Positions 42,828 to 51,649 of a stretch of DNA of 64,000 nt are shown one piece after another. The stretch's first letter is position 1. Each line of letters starts with the position of its first letter. Location: contig CP116226.1 of assembly GCA_038182865.1 (NCBI GenBank), positions 2,356,001-2,420,000 of the forward strand, read 5' to 3'. Position numbers and translations under genes: made by a program. The notes beneath the pieces are model-generated. The model saw nothing but the letters and a program-made list of their open reading frames with translations. It was not told where the DNA came from and ran no database searches. The DNA is from Microbacterium enclense (GTDB lineage Bacteria > Actinomycetota > Actinomycetes > Actinomycetales > Microbacteriaceae).

Positions 42828-43619
42828 ATGGACCAACCGCTCGACGTCGGCCCTCTTCTCGCGCTCGAAGACGGCTATGGCGACCGCGAGGAGTCCGAGG
42901 CCGTCCGGCTGTTCGCCGAGGCGAACGGCGCGCAGTTCTGGCCGCTCACCGTGGGGCAGCCTCTGCCCGGGGTGATCTTCCGTGATGAGGCGGGCACCCC
43001 TCGTCATATGCAGGCCGCGGGGCGTGTGGTCCGTTTCCCCGGAGAGCCGCAGATCGAGATCGGCAATGCCGTCTTCCTGTACAGCATCGACCTCAACGTC
43101 ATGAGTTCCGGGTGGGGCTATGCGGCCGTCCGCTTGTCAGCGCCGGCGCCCGCGCTGCTGGTGGAGACCGCGAGCGCGCGCGCCACGCGGCTCCTCCCGG
43201 CCACCCCGACGGCGATGGCGCCACTGGCCTTCGGCGGAGAGACGCACGTGTACGTCGATCCTCGCGCGACCGCGTGGGCACGTGGCATCCTGCATCCCGA
43301 CATCCTCGCCCTCCTCGATCAGGCCGACCTGCCGTTCGATCTCGAGATCATCGATGGATGGCTCTTCCTCTACAGCCCGCGCCAGCTCGCCGTGGGTGAT
43401 CCGCGCGTGTGGCGGCGGACCCTCGGGGTGGTGGCGGCTGTGCGTGAGGCGGTCGAGAGGGCCGATGGCGCGAGCGCTGTGGCATCCGGGGCCCCGGTCG
43501 TCCTCCCCATGACGGACCGGCCCTGGAAGGGCGGTCGTCGGAAGGCCCTCCTCTTCTACGGGTCGGTGGTCGCCGCCGTGGCGGTGCTCGGCATCGCCCT
43601 GGCGCTGTTCGTCCGATGA
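42828..43619 (+). CDS. C-terminally anchored membrane protein of unknown function
   Basis: The 263-aa product is soluble over its first 235 residues and ends with one hydrophobic helix (ALLFYGSVVAAVAVLGIALALFV) preceded by KGGRRK, so the soluble part is probably cytoplasmic. I do not recognise the family; segments such as LYSPRQLAVGDPRVWRRTLGVVAAVREAVE resemble DUF3137-type or similar large domains only loosely. ATG 42819 is a second possible start. No Shine-Dalgarno is visible; the tandem 30-mer ends just upstream. Confidence 0.68.
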   Translation: MDQPLDVGPLLALEDGYGDREESEAVRLFAEANGAQFWPLTVGQPLPGVIFRDEAGTPRHMQAAGRVVRFPGEPQIEIGNAVFLYSIDLNVMSSGWGYAAVRLSAPAPALLVETASARATRLLPATPTAMAPLAFGGETHVYVDPRATAWARGILHPDILALLDQADLPFDLEIIDGWLFLYSPRQLAVGDPRVWRRTLGVVAAVREAVERADGASAVASGAPVVLPMTDRPWKGGRRKALLFYGSVVAAVAVLGIALALFVR

Positions 43620-43652
43620 GGCGCGGCGCCGAGGCCTGACACAATGGGATCC

Positions 43653-44258
43653 ATGCGACGGCAGGAGCGGGGAACGCGTGTTGCGCGCGGTGCCGTGGCT
43701 GCCGCCGTGGCGACCTTCGTCGCCCTGCTCTCGCACGTGACCGGCGGCGGAGCGTTGCCGGGCGCGGCGGGGATCCTCGTGCCGCTCGCCCTGTCGTTCG
43801 TCGCCTGCACGGCGCTCGCGGGCCGTCGCCTGTCGGCGATCCGTCTGAGCATCGCGGTGGCGCTGAGCCAAGCGCTCTTCCACACGCTGTTCGTGCTCGG
43901 CAGCTACGAACCCGGCGCGTCCGGGCACGTGCACGGTGCCGTGGCGATGCCGGCCCTCGAGCCGGGCGCGTCCGCGGTCATGATCGCCCCGGATGCCACG
44001 ATGTGGTTCTGGCACGTCGTCGCCGCCGCGGTGACCACCGTCGTCCTGCATCGCGGTGAGCGGACCGTCACCCACCTCCGCGAACTCACCGCTCGCCTCG
44101 GCGCCTGGCTGCGCGTGCGGGTGCGCATCTTCACCGTCGCGCCCGGTCCCGCGCCCGCGCGACGCGTCATCGCCGAGATCGTCGCCGAGGTGCGACCCGT
44201 CTCGGTGCTGTTGGCGGGGACCGCTCGGCGGCGCGGTCCCCCTCTCAGCGCCCTCTGA
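43653..44258 (+). CDS. Polytopic membrane protein in the copper operon
   Basis: The 201-aa protein has four to five hydrophobic helices (ARGAVAAAVATFVALLSHVTGGG, ILVPLALSFVACTALAG, LSIAVALSQALFHTLFVLG, TMWFWHVVAAAVTTVVLHRG). Histidines and a methionine (SHVTG, FHTLF, SGHVHGAVAMP) sit in or near the membrane face, which would suit copper. The family is unknown to me. ATG 43653 is 8 nt after a CACAAT hexamer; ATG 43644 is an alternative. It precedes copC by 268 bp. Confidence 0.65.
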   Translation: MRRQERGTRVARGAVAAAVATFVALLSHVTGGGALPGAAGILVPLALSFVACTALAGRRLSAIRLSIAVALSQALFHTLFVLGSYEPGASGHVHGAVAMPALEPGASAVMIAPDATMWFWHVVAAAVTTVVLHRGERTVTHLRELTARLGAWLRVRVRIFTVAPGPAPARRVIAEIVAEVRPVSVLLAGTARRRGPPLSAL

Positions 44259-44526
44259 CGCTCGCCCCGCCCGACTCGTCGCGGGGCGTTCGGTCGTCGG
44301 CATCCGGTTCTTCTGACGCCACGCGGGGGGAGCCGGGCCGCTGACCGTCCCGCTGCGCTCCGTGCGGCGGGATTCGCGTCCTCCGGGACGCCCGTGTCCG
44401 TCGTGCCGCGTCAGCCGTGACGGGTGCGGACAGCGCCCCACGCTGCCCCGCCCCGTCCGTCTCGGCGTGCCACGCGACGACGTCGACCGCCCGTTCGCGG
44501 GTGTCGACGCCGAGAGGAAGAATTCC

Positions 44527-45090
44527 ATGATCCGTTTCCGTACCGTCGCGGCCGGATGGGTCGTTGCCGCCGTCGTCGTTCTGACGTCGGTGGTCCCGGC
44601 CTCCGCCCACGACGACCTTCTCTCCAGTTCACCGGCCGACGGTGAGCGTCTGCCCTCCGCTCCCGATGAGATCACCCTGACCTTCTCCGCTGACGTGCTC
44701 GACGTCGGCTCGGAGGTCATCGTCGCCGACGCCGACGGGGGTGACTGGGCCGCTGCAGACCCCGTCGTCTCCTCGGGGACGGTCACCGTCCCCCTCGTGG
44801 AGGGGATGCCCGACGCGGGGTACGAGGTGCGCTGGCGCGTCGTCTCCAGCGACGGGCATCCCATTTCGGGGGTGATCCCGTTCACCGTGGGTGACGCGGC
44901 TCCTCTCGAGCGGGCACCCGCCTCGGGGAGTCCCGCCGCGTCCTCCGTTCCGACCTCGGACGGCCCGGGTGTTCCGCGCGCCGTCGTGATCGGCGCCCTC
45001 GGCGCGGGCATCGCCCTCGTCGTCCTCGTCCTCGTTTCTCTCGTCCGCCGCGCCGCGCGCGGCCGACAGTCCGGAAAGGCCTCCTCATGA
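44527..45090 (+). CDS. copC: Copper resistance protein CopC with C-terminal membrane anchor
   Basis: CopC proteins bind copper outside the membrane. The 187-aa precursor has a signal peptide ending in PASA, after which the mature protein starts with histidine (HDDLLSSSPADGERLPSAPDEITLTFS), the classic Cu(II)-binding N-terminus. The segment RWRVVSSDGHPISGVIPFTV completes the CopC core. A Ser/Pro linker and a membrane helix (AVVIGALGAGIALVVLVLVSLV) follow. ATG 44527 has GAGAGGAAG upstream. Its stop overlaps the PCuAC gene start. Confidence 0.92.
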   Translation: MIRFRTVAAGWVVAAVVVLTSVVPASAHDDLLSSSPADGERLPSAPDEITLTFSADVLDVGSEVIVADADGGDWAAADPVVSSGTVTVPLVEGMPDAGYEVRWRVVSSDGHPISGVIPFTVGDAAPLERAPASGSPAASSVPTSDGPGVPRAVVIGALGAGIALVVLVLVSLVRRAARGRQSGKASS

Positions 45091-45605
45091 ACACCCGCTC
45101 CTCGCGCTTCGGCGCTCTCGCCGTCGCCACCGCCCTCGCTCTCTCGGGGTGCGCCGGCACTTCAGCGCCCACTCCGGCCGTTCAGTCCGCGTCGTTCGCC
45201 AGTACCGACGTCTGGGTGAAAGCCGCCGATGACGCCATGACCGCGGGCTTCGGCGAACTGACCAACACCGGCGACAGCGACCTCACGGTGGTGTCGGCGA
45301 CGAGCCCCGCCACGTCGTCGATGCAGCTGCACGAGACCGTGCCGAACGAAGCCGGCCAGATGGTCATGCGGGAGGTCGAGGGAGGATTCGTCATCCCCGC
45401 GCACGGCTCCATCGACCTCGCCCCGGGCGGGAACCACCTGATGTTCATGGACGTCACCAGCCCCCTGCGCGCGGGAGACGAGACGACGATCACCCTCACC
45501 TTCTCCGACGCCTCGACCGCGGAGATCACCGCGCCGATCAAGGAGTTCGCCGGCGCGAACGAGAACTACGAGGGTGGTTCGGGCGACATGGACAGGGGGC
45601 ACTGA
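45087..45605 (+). CDS. PCuAC-type copper chaperone lipoprotein
   Basis: PCuAC chaperones carry Cu(I) to oxidases through Met and His ligands. The 172-aa protein has a lipoprotein signal (lipobox LALSGC), then the ligand pattern SMQLHETVPNEAGQMVMREVEGGFVIPAHG and LAPGGNHLMFMD, which corresponds to H-M-x10-M-x21-H-x-M. Overlap with CopC (ATGA-type) and direct abutment to the DyP gene show one operon. Its partner could be cytochrome oxidase outside the window. Confidence 0.92.
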   Translation: MNTRSSRFGALAVATALALSGCAGTSAPTPAVQSASFASTDVWVKAADDAMTAGFGELTNTGDSDLTVVSATSPATSSMQLHETVPNEAGQMVMREVEGGFVIPAHGSIDLAPGGNHLMFMDVTSPLRAGDETTITLTFSDASTAEITAPIKEFAGANENYEGGSGDMDRGH

Positions 45606-46816
45606 TGTCTGTTCGTGACGCACCACGCGGGGCGAGTCGACGGACGTTCCTCCTCGGGGGAGCGGTCGCCGGTGTCGGGGCGGTCGCCGCGATCGGCATC
45701 GACGCGGCCGTCTCGGCGCGGGCCCAGGATGCCTCTGCCTCCACCCCCATGAACGGGGAGGCGACGGTCCCCTTCTATGGGGCTCACCAGGCCGGTATCG
45801 ACACCGACGCCCAGTCGCACGTGTCGCTCATCGCGCTCGACCTGCTCGGCGATGTGGATCGGGACGGGCTCCGGCGTCTCCTGCGCACGCTCACCGACGA
45901 CGCTGCCCGTCTCACCCGGGGAGAAGCTGCCCTGGCCGACACGGAACCGGAACTCGCCACCGCGCCCGCTCGTCTGACGATCACCTTCGGGTTCGGCCCC
46001 GGGCTCGTCGCTCGCGCGGGAGCCGTCGCCCCGTCGTGGTTGCGGCCGCTGCCGGCGTTCTCGATCGACCGTCTCCGCCCGGAGTTCGGCGACGGCGACC
46101 TCCTTCTCCAGGTCGCCGCCGACGACCCGGTCACCGTCGCGCACGCCGCGCGCATGCTGTTGAAGGACGCGCGGGCCTTCGCCTCCCCGCGCTGGGTCCA
46201 GCAGGGGTTTCGTCGCGCCTATGGCACCGAGCGCCCCGGGACGACCATGCGCAATCTCTTCGGGCAGGTGGACGGCACAGCCAACCCCGTGCCGGGCACG
46301 ACGGCGTTCGATGAGGTCGTCTGGGCCCGCGAAGGCTGGCTCGCCGGGGGAACCGGTCTGGTGGTGCGGCGGATCGCGATGGACCTCGACACCTGGGACC
46401 ACCTCGATCGCCCCGGGCGTGATCAGGCCGTCGGACGGTTCCAGGCGACCGGCGCCCCGCTCACCGGCACCGAGGAGTTCGACGAGCCCGACTTCGCGGC
46501 GAAGGATGCCATCGGCTTCCCCGTGATCCCGGAGTTCTCGCACGTGCGACGCTCTCGGTCCGACGACCCCGCGGAGCGCATCTTCCGCCGCGGGTACAAC
46601 TACGACGGAAGCCCGGCAGCGGGGCAGGTCAGCGACGCGGGCCTGCTGTTCGTATCGTTCCAGGCCGACATCGACCGGCAGTTCGTTCCTCTTCAGCGCC
46701 GACTCGACGAGCTCGACCTGTTGAACAGATGGACGACCCCGATCGGGTCTGCGGTGTTCGCCGTGCCCCCGGGGTGCGACGACGGCGGCTTCATCGGAGA
46801 GGGGATCCTGTCATGA
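45605..46816 (+). CDS. DyP-type haem peroxidase (EfeB/DyP), Tat-exported
   Basis: This enzyme uses haem to reduce peroxide, and EfeB members have been linked to iron release from haem. The 403-aa precursor has a twin-arginine signal (GASRRTFLLGGAVAGVGAVAAIG). The DyP core includes GQVDGTANP (the distal GxxDG motif with catalytic Asp), EFSHVRRS (the proximal His) and RRGYNYDG. It lies between PCuAC and PepSY genes, with overlaps, so metal or haem handling at the membrane is the probable role. There is no EfeU/EfeO here. Confidence 0.92.
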   Translation: MSVRDAPRGASRRTFLLGGAVAGVGAVAAIGIDAAVSARAQDASASTPMNGEATVPFYGAHQAGIDTDAQSHVSLIALDLLGDVDRDGLRRLLRTLTDDAARLTRGEAALADTEPELATAPARLTITFGFGPGLVARAGAVAPSWLRPLPAFSIDRLRPEFGDGDLLLQVAADDPVTVAHAARMLLKDARAFASPRWVQQGFRRAYGTERPGTTMRNLFGQVDGTANPVPGTTAFDEVVWAREGWLAGGTGLVVRRIAMDLDTWDHLDRPGRDQAVGRFQATGAPLTGTEEFDEPDFAAKDAIGFPVIPEFSHVRRSRSDDPAERIFRRGYNYDGSPAAGQVSDAGLLFVSFQADIDRQFVPLQRRLDELDLLNRWTTPIGSAVFAVPPGCDDGGFIGEGILS

Positions 46817-48375
46817 CGACGACGCATTCCGGTGGCGCTCGCGGTGAGGGGGGTCCTCCCGGGACCGACCGCGCCCGCGCGGGCGCGGCCCCCGCCTCCC
46901 CGGGCGCCCACAAAACCCGCAGCGATCGACCGCTGCCTCCGAGTGCGCAGGACGCGCAGACCGTTCGGGGCGCCGGGGGCGCGGCATCCGGGATCCCCCG
47001 GAAGGGGTGGTTCACCGCGTTGCTGCGGCGACTCCACTTCTTCGCGGGCCTGCTGGTCGGGCCATTCATCCTCGTCGCCGCGCTGAGCGGGGCGTTGTAC
47101 GCGCTCACGCCCACGCTCGAGAAGGTCATGTACGCCCCCGAGCTGTCGGCGACGTCGACGCTCGCCGGGATGCCGCTGGCGAACCAGATCGAGGCAGCCG
47201 AGGCCTACGTCGGATCGGGGGCGTCGCCCGTCGCCGTACGACCGGCGCCCGCCCCCGGTGACACCACCCGCGTCATGTTCGCGGACGACTCCCTGGGGGA
47301 GAGCACGACCCGGGCGATCTTCGTCGATCCCGTCACCACCGAGATCCGCGGGGACCTGCCCGCCTACGGCACCAGCGGTGCTCTGCCGCTGCGGCACTGG
47401 ATCAGCGACCTGCACCGCTCGCTGCATCTCGGGGCTCCCGGCCGGTGGTACAGCGAGCTCGCGGCATCCTGGCTCGGAATCGTCGCCCTCGCGGGGGCAG
47501 GGCTGTGGATCGGACGGTTCGTGCGCCAGCGGCGCGGACGCCGTGACCTGCTCCGCCCGAACCGCGCGCACCGCGGCTACCGGCGTCTGTCGGGCTGGCA
47601 CTCCGCGGTCGGTGTGTGGGTGGTGCTCGGGGCGCTGTTCCTGTCGGCCACCGGCATCACCTGGTCGACGTTCGCCGGGGAGAACGTCACCGACCTGCGT
47701 GCGGCGATCGGCGGGGGCACTCCGGCGCTGGACACCTCGCTCGACGGTGCCTCCGCGCCCGGCGGCGACCATGCGGAACACGGCGGGGCTGTTCCCGGCG
47801 CACCCACGGGAGCGGCGAACCCGCCGACCTTCGACGCGATGCTCGCGATCGCGAAACGGGTCAACGTCAACACCGGTGATGTCGAGATCCGACCACCGAG
47901 CGCCCCCGGCACGGCCTGGGTGGTGCAGGAGATCCACCGGAGCTTCCCGACCGAGGTGGATGCCGTCGCGATCGACGGCGCGAGCATGCAGGTGGTGGAC
48001 CGCGTGGACTTCGCGACCTTCCCGCTGCTCGCGAAACTCTCGCGCTGGGGGATCGACCTGCACATGGGCACGATGTTCGGCCTGGCGAACCAACTGGTGC
48101 TCTTCGCGATCGCGATCGCGATCGCGGTCCTGGTCGTACTCGGGTACGCGATGTGGTGGAAGCGGCGCCCCACACGGGGGCTCGCCGCGGCTCCCGCTCG
48201 CGGCGCCTTACGGGATGCGCCGTGGTGGGGGACCGGGGCCGTCCTCGCCGCCGCGGTCGTGATCGGACTGGTGCTGCCGCTGGTGGGCTACACGCTCGCG
48301 GTCTTCGTCGTGCTCGATGTGCTGTGGGGCTGGGGGAGCCGACGGCGGACACGGCTTCAGCGGGGCACGGGGTGA
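46813..48375 (+). CDS. PepSY-associated transmembrane protein
   Basis: The 520-aa protein has a disordered Ala/Pro-rich N-terminus, then the family start RLHFFAGLLVGPFILVAALSGALYALTPTLEKVMY, four or more helices, and PepSY repeats in the extracellular parts (DLHRSLHLG with histidines, and WVVQEIHRSFPTEVDAVAIDG). Related proteins (PiuB/FsrB type) are thought to reduce ferric siderophores or take part in metal uptake. The ATG overlaps the DyP stop. It is the last gene of the copper/haem operon. Confidence 0.88.
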   Translation: MTTTHSGGARGEGGPPGTDRARAGAAPASPGAHKTRSDRPLPPSAQDAQTVRGAGGAASGIPRKGWFTALLRRLHFFAGLLVGPFILVAALSGALYALTPTLEKVMYAPELSATSTLAGMPLANQIEAAEAYVGSGASPVAVRPAPAPGDTTRVMFADDSLGESTTRAIFVDPVTTEIRGDLPAYGTSGALPLRHWISDLHRSLHLGAPGRWYSELAASWLGIVALAGAGLWIGRFVRQRRGRRDLLRPNRAHRGYRRLSGWHSAVGVWVVLGALFLSATGITWSTFAGENVTDLRAAIGGGTPALDTSLDGASAPGGDHAEHGGAVPGAPTGAANPPTFDAMLAIAKRVNVNTGDVEIRPPSAPGTAWVVQEIHRSFPTEVDAVAIDGASMQVVDRVDFATFPLLAKLSRWGIDLHMGTMFGLANQLVLFAIAIAIAVLVVLGYAMWWKRRPTRGLAAAPARGALRDAPWWGTGAVLAAAVVIGLVLPLVGYTLAVFVVLDVLWGWGSRRRTRLQRGTG

Positions 48376-48406
48376 CGGTCCGGCGGGAGCGGTGCCCCGC
48401 CGCCCG

Positions 48407-48820
48407 TCAGGTCAGGAGCTGGTGCATCGTGACCGACCCGTTCGACGGTTCCATGAAGCCCAGACTGCGGTACAGCGCCTGCCCCGGCGGGTCGGCCAAC
48501 AGCGTCACATAGGCGCCCTCGGGGGCCTTCGCGCGGATCTCCGCGAGAAGGTCCTCGAGGATCCTGCGGCCGAGCCCGCGACGTTGGAAACCGGGGAGGG
48601 TCGCCATATCGGCCACGAGGAAGTACCACCCGCCGTCGCCGATGACCCGGCCCATCGCGACGGCCCGGCCCCCGGCATCGACGATGCGCCGCCAGGCCCA
48701 GCTGTTGATCAGCGCGGGCGCGCCCTGGTCGAGGCGCTTGGGGGTGAGACCCGAGGCGCGACGGAGCTCGAGGTAGTCCTCGAGCGTGGGAGCGAGGGCT
48801 TCGAGGCGGAGATCGTCCAT
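48407..48820 (-). CDS. GNAT-family N-acetyltransferase
   Basis: The 137-aa single-domain protein has the acetyl-CoA loop MATLPGFQRRGLGRRILEDLLAEI and the C-terminal PPGQALYRSLGFME. ATG 48820 (MDDLRLE) was preferred over the 158-aa frame because a GACAGT hexamer 6 nt before it fits a leaderless start. Substrate unknown. It is convergent with the PepSY gene. Confidence 0.85.
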   Translation of the reverse strand: MDDLRLEALAPTLEDYLELRRASGLTPKRLDQGAPALINSWAWRRIVDAGGRAVAMGRVIGDGGWYFLVADMATLPGFQRRGLGRRILEDLLAEIRAKAPEGAYVTLLADPPGQALYRSLGFMEPSNGSVTMHQLLT

Positions 48821-48885
48821 GCGTCCACTGTCGCGCATGACGTGCCGTGAGGCGAGGCGGGAACCACGGCCGCCCCGCCGCACGG

Positions 48886-49359
48886 TCAGGCGTCGTCGGG
48901 ATCGGGGAGGTTCTGCGCGATGCGGCTCGACGCTGCGGAGTCGCGGCCCACGCCCGGCTGATACTTCGCGATCGGGTCATCGCTGTCGACGTGGGGCTCG
49001 GGGCCGTTGTCGGCGGGCGGGGGAGACGCGGGGGTGCGGTGGTCGGCCTCGGACGCGTCGTGCTCCGGGCGCGCCGTGTCTTCGATGTGTCGCGAGGTCG
49101 AGCCGCTGCCACCGCGAGCGTCGTCGGTGCCGCGTTCCACGCCGCCATCGGCCGAACGGGTGCCGACGCCCGGGAGGTCGTTCTGGCTCGAGACGTTCTG
49201 TACGCGCGCCTCGTCGTCGGAGTCGATCTCCGTCGCGGCGACCGCGCCGCTGTCGGCTCCTGCCCCGCCCGCGGGGACCTCGGCGGTCAGACCGTCGGAG
49301 TCCGCCACGGTGTCGTCGTGGTCGCGGCCGGGCAGATGATCGGGGGTGGGGATGCTCAT
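48886..49359 (-). CDS. Acidic, disordered protein of unknown function (157 aa)
   Basis: The protein is made of Asp, Gly, Ala, Ser and Pro without hydrophobic stretches, beginning SIPTPDHLPGRDHDDTVADSDGL and ending RIAQNLPDPDDA. No family is recognised. The ATG has GGAAGGA upstream. Its promoter has GTCAAG 27 bp before TAGCGT. With the proteins at 41138 and 54547 it belongs to a set of acidic, disordered stress-type proteins, perhaps hydrophilins by composition, which is an inference. Confidence 0.75.
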   Translation of the reverse strand: MSIPTPDHLPGRDHDDTVADSDGLTAEVPAGGAGADSGAVAATEIDSDDEARVQNVSSQNDLPGVGTRSADGGVERGTDDARGGSGSTSRHIEDTARPEHDASEADHRTPASPPPADNGPEPHVDSDDPIAKYQPGVGRDSAASSRIAQNLPDPDDA

Positions 49360-49386
49360 GAGAGTCCTTCCGTGGGGTGTGCGGCC

Positions 49387-49425
49387 ACGCTAGGTGCGGC
49401 GACCGCCACCCGAGACGGGCTTGAC
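49387..49425 (-). promoter_or_regulatory. GTCAAG-N27-TAGCGT promoter of the 49359 gene
   Basis: On the minus strand GTCAAG (plus 49420-49425) lies 27 bp before TAGCGT (plus 49387-49392). The arrangement equals that at 41429-41466. Confidence 0.55.
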
Positions 49426-49460
49426 GTGCCGCGCCGGGCGCGCGATGGCAGGATTCTCGG

Positions 49461-49943
49461 ATGACGTCGACTCCCTCGATCGAACGGTTCTGCGTCGTCG
49501 CCCTTCTGGCTCCGCTGGCGGTAGGTGACCGAATCGCGCGTAGCGCCTGGCCGGCGCACGTGACCTTGGCCTCGAACTTCCAGGCGGAGGTGTCGTCGGA
49601 GACTCTCGTGGACCTCCTGCGACATGGTGTCGTCGCCGATCATGCCCTGACGTTCCGCGCGACGGGTACGGCGATGTTCGGGCCCCGGCGGGACATACCG
49701 GTACGGCTCGTGGAATCGGCGGGAGCCGAGCGCACGCACGCGATCCTCGCCGACCGTCTCGCGGGCCTGCCGGGGTTCGCTGCGGACGCGCCAGCGCACT
49801 GGCGCGATGGCTATCGTCCTCACGTCACGCTGACCCGCGAGATCACGGTCGTCGAGGGACAGACTCTTCGGTCCACGCGTATCGGTGTCGCGCGGATCGA
49901 CGGTCCCGAGGTGGAGCTCGTGGGCGCCCGCGACATCGGCTGA
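49461..49943 (+). CDS. 2H phosphoesterase (2'-5' RNA ligase-like)
   Basis: The 160-aa protein has two HxT motifs, PAHVTLASNF at about residues 31-40 and RPHVTLTREI near residue 123, which together form the active site of the 2H phosphoesterase superfamily. Substrates may be cyclic phosphodiesters of RNA or nucleotides, but the family is diverse. A CAGGAT hexamer (49449-49454) puts the transcription start on the ATG. It is divergent from the acidic protein gene. Confidence 0.8.
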   Translation: MTSTPSIERFCVVALLAPLAVGDRIARSAWPAHVTLASNFQAEVSSETLVDLLRHGVVADHALTFRATGTAMFGPRRDIPVRLVESAGAERTHAILADRLAGLPGFAADAPAHWRDGYRPHVTLTREITVVEGQTLRSTRIGVARIDGPEVELVGARDIG

Positions 49944-50028
49944 CCTGGTCCTGCCGGGCCGCGGCATCCGTCGGCCCCGATGTCTGAGGTGCTGGCTAGG
50001 CTCGATGACAGCGTCGAAAGGAAACTCC

Positions 50029-51021
50029 ATGCAGCAACGCTCCCTGTCCCGTACCGGCCGCGAGGTCTCGGCGATCGGCCTCGGCACCTGGCAACTCGGT
50101 GCCGACTGGGGTGAGGTCAGCGAGAGCGACGCTCGCGCCGTGCTGGCGGCCTCGGTCGACGCCGGGGTCACGCTCTTCGACACCGCCGACGTCTACGGCG
50201 ACGGACGGTCCGAACAGATCATCGGCGCCTTCCTCAAGAGCACGGATGCCGCGGGCATCACCGTGGCGACCAAGATGGGCCGCCGTGAAGACCAGGTGCC
50301 CGAGAACTACGTGCTGGAGAACTTCCGCGGGTGGCTCGATCGCTCGCGGCGTCTGCTCGACACCGACACGCTCGACCTCGTGCAGCTGCACTGCCCGCCG
50401 TCGGCGGTCATCGACGACGACGCCACGTGGGACGCCCTCGATCAGCTCGTGACGGAGGGGGTGATCGCCGCCTACGGCGCCTCGGTCGAGACGATGGATC
50501 AAGCCCTGTCGGCGCTGAAGCGGGCGAACCTCACCAACCTGCAGATCATCTTCAACCCGTTCCGCCTCAAGCCCCTCGACGAGGTGCTGCCCCTCGCGGC
50601 CGAGAAGAACGTCGCCGTGTTCGCGCGGGTACCGCTTGCAAGTGGCCTGCTGTCAGGGAAGTACACCCGGGCGACGACGTTCGACGAGAACGACCACCGC
50701 ACCTACAACCGCAACGGCGAGGCCTTCGACAAGGGCGAGACGTTCTCCGGCGTCCCGTTCGAGGAGGGCGTGGCCGCCGCCGACGAACTCAAGGACTCTT
50801 TGCCGGAGGGCGTGACGCTTCCGGCCGCGACGCTGGCGTGGATCGCCTCGCGCGAGGGCGTCACCTCCGTCATCCCGGGAGCCCGGTCGGTGGCACAGGC
50901 GACGGCCAACGCCCAGGCGGGCGAGCTGCTCGACGGAGGCTTCGATCTCGACGCCTTCGACGTGCTCGTGCGTGACGTCTACGACCGACGCTTGCGGGCG
51001 GAGATCCACCCGCAGTGGTGA
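50029..51021 (+). CDS. Aldo/keto reductase
   Basis: The 330-aa NADPH-dependent reductase has the family elements GLGTWQLGADWGEV, DTADVYGDGRSEQIIG (Asp and Tyr of the catalytic tetrad), TKMGRR (Lys), LVQLHCPP (His) and SVIPGARS for the cofactor phosphate. ATG 50029 follows AAAGGAAA; TAGGCT at 49997-50002 is a likely -10. The gene is monocistronic, closed by the perfect hairpin at 51034-51072. Its physiological carbonyl substrate is not known. Confidence 0.92.
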   Translation: MQQRSLSRTGREVSAIGLGTWQLGADWGEVSESDARAVLAASVDAGVTLFDTADVYGDGRSEQIIGAFLKSTDAAGITVATKMGRREDQVPENYVLENFRGWLDRSRRLLDTDTLDLVQLHCPPSAVIDDDATWDALDQLVTEGVIAAYGASVETMDQALSALKRANLTNLQIIFNPFRLKPLDEVLPLAAEKNVAVFARVPLASGLLSGKYTRATTFDENDHRTYNRNGEAFDKGETFSGVPFEEGVAAADELKDSLPEGVTLPAATLAWIASREGVTSVIPGARSVAQATANAQAGELLDGGFDLDAFDVLVRDVYDRRLRAEIHPQW

Positions 51022-51033
51022 TCCGCAGCTGAT

Positions 51034-51072
51034 GAAAGCCGGGCCCGTCCATCGTGGACGGGCCCGGCTTTC
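51034..51072. terminator. Perfect 18-bp stem bidirectional terminator
   Basis: GAAAGCCGGGCCCGTCCA and its exact complement flank a TCG loop, between the convergent aldo/keto reductase and SRPBCC genes. The stem begins with GAAAG and ends with CTTTC, giving a short T-rich side in each direction. Confidence 0.9.
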
Positions 51073-51086
51073 GGTCGAGGTGAACC

Positions 51087-51539
51087 TCAGCTGACGTCGC
51101 CGCGCCAGGCGCCCGACTCGGCGCCACGCGACTCGATGTACTCCTTGAAGTTCGCGAGATCCTTCTTCACCGAGTGGTCGTCGGCGCCGAACACGGCACC
51201 GGCCTTCTCGAGCAGACCCGTCGGCTCCCAGTCGATCTGCACGGTGACGCGCGTCTCGTCGTCGGACAGACGGTGGAACGTCACCACGCCCGCGTGGTTC
51301 TCGTCGCCACCGATGCTGTTCCACGCGACACGCTCGTCGGGGTGCTGCTCGGTGATCTCGGCGTCGAACTCCCGCTCTGCACCGGCGATCTTCACCTTCC
51401 AGTGCGTGAGCGTGTCGGTCTTCTGGGTGATCGACTCGACGAAGCTCATGAAGTGGGGAAACTCCTCGAACTGCGTCCACTGGTTGTAGGCGACGCGGAC
51501 GGGAACGTTGACGTCGATGGTTTCGATGACCTGAGCCAT
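51087..51539 (-). CDS. SRPBCC-family protein (polyketide cyclase/dehydrase-like)
   Basis: The 150-aa START-like protein begins AQVIETIDVNVPVRVAYNQWTQFEEFPHFM and has the tail typical for the group (VQIDWEPTGLLEKAGAVFGADDHSVKKDLANFKEYIESRG). It forms a hydrophobic-ligand cavity; its ligand is unknown. Genes of this type often appear in actinobacterial stress regulons. ATG 51539 was chosen over the frame to 51716. The promoter has CTCAAC 28 bp before AAGACT, like other stress genes. Confidence 0.87.
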   Translation of the reverse strand: MAQVIETIDVNVPVRVAYNQWTQFEEFPHFMSFVESITQKTDTLTHWKVKIAGAEREFDAEITEQHPDERVAWNSIGGDENHAGVVTFHRLSDDETRVTVQIDWEPTGLLEKAGAVFGADDHSVKKDLANFKEYIESRGAESGAWRGDVS

Positions 51540-51577
51540 GGTGTCCTCTTTTCGTGTGGTTTCCGGGGCTACCCCCA

Positions 51578-51617
51578 AGTCTTCGCGCGACCTCGTCGAG
51601 GTGCCCCCGGGGTTGAG
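51578..51617 (-). promoter_or_regulatory. CTCAAC-N28-AAGACT promoter of the SRPBCC gene
   Basis: On the minus strand CTCAAC (plus 51612-51617) lies 28 bp before AAGACT (plus 51578-51583). It matches the shared stress-type layout with a weaker box. Confidence 0.4.
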
Positions 51618-51649
51618 GGATCGGCGATCGTGCCCTATAGGCCAGGGCT

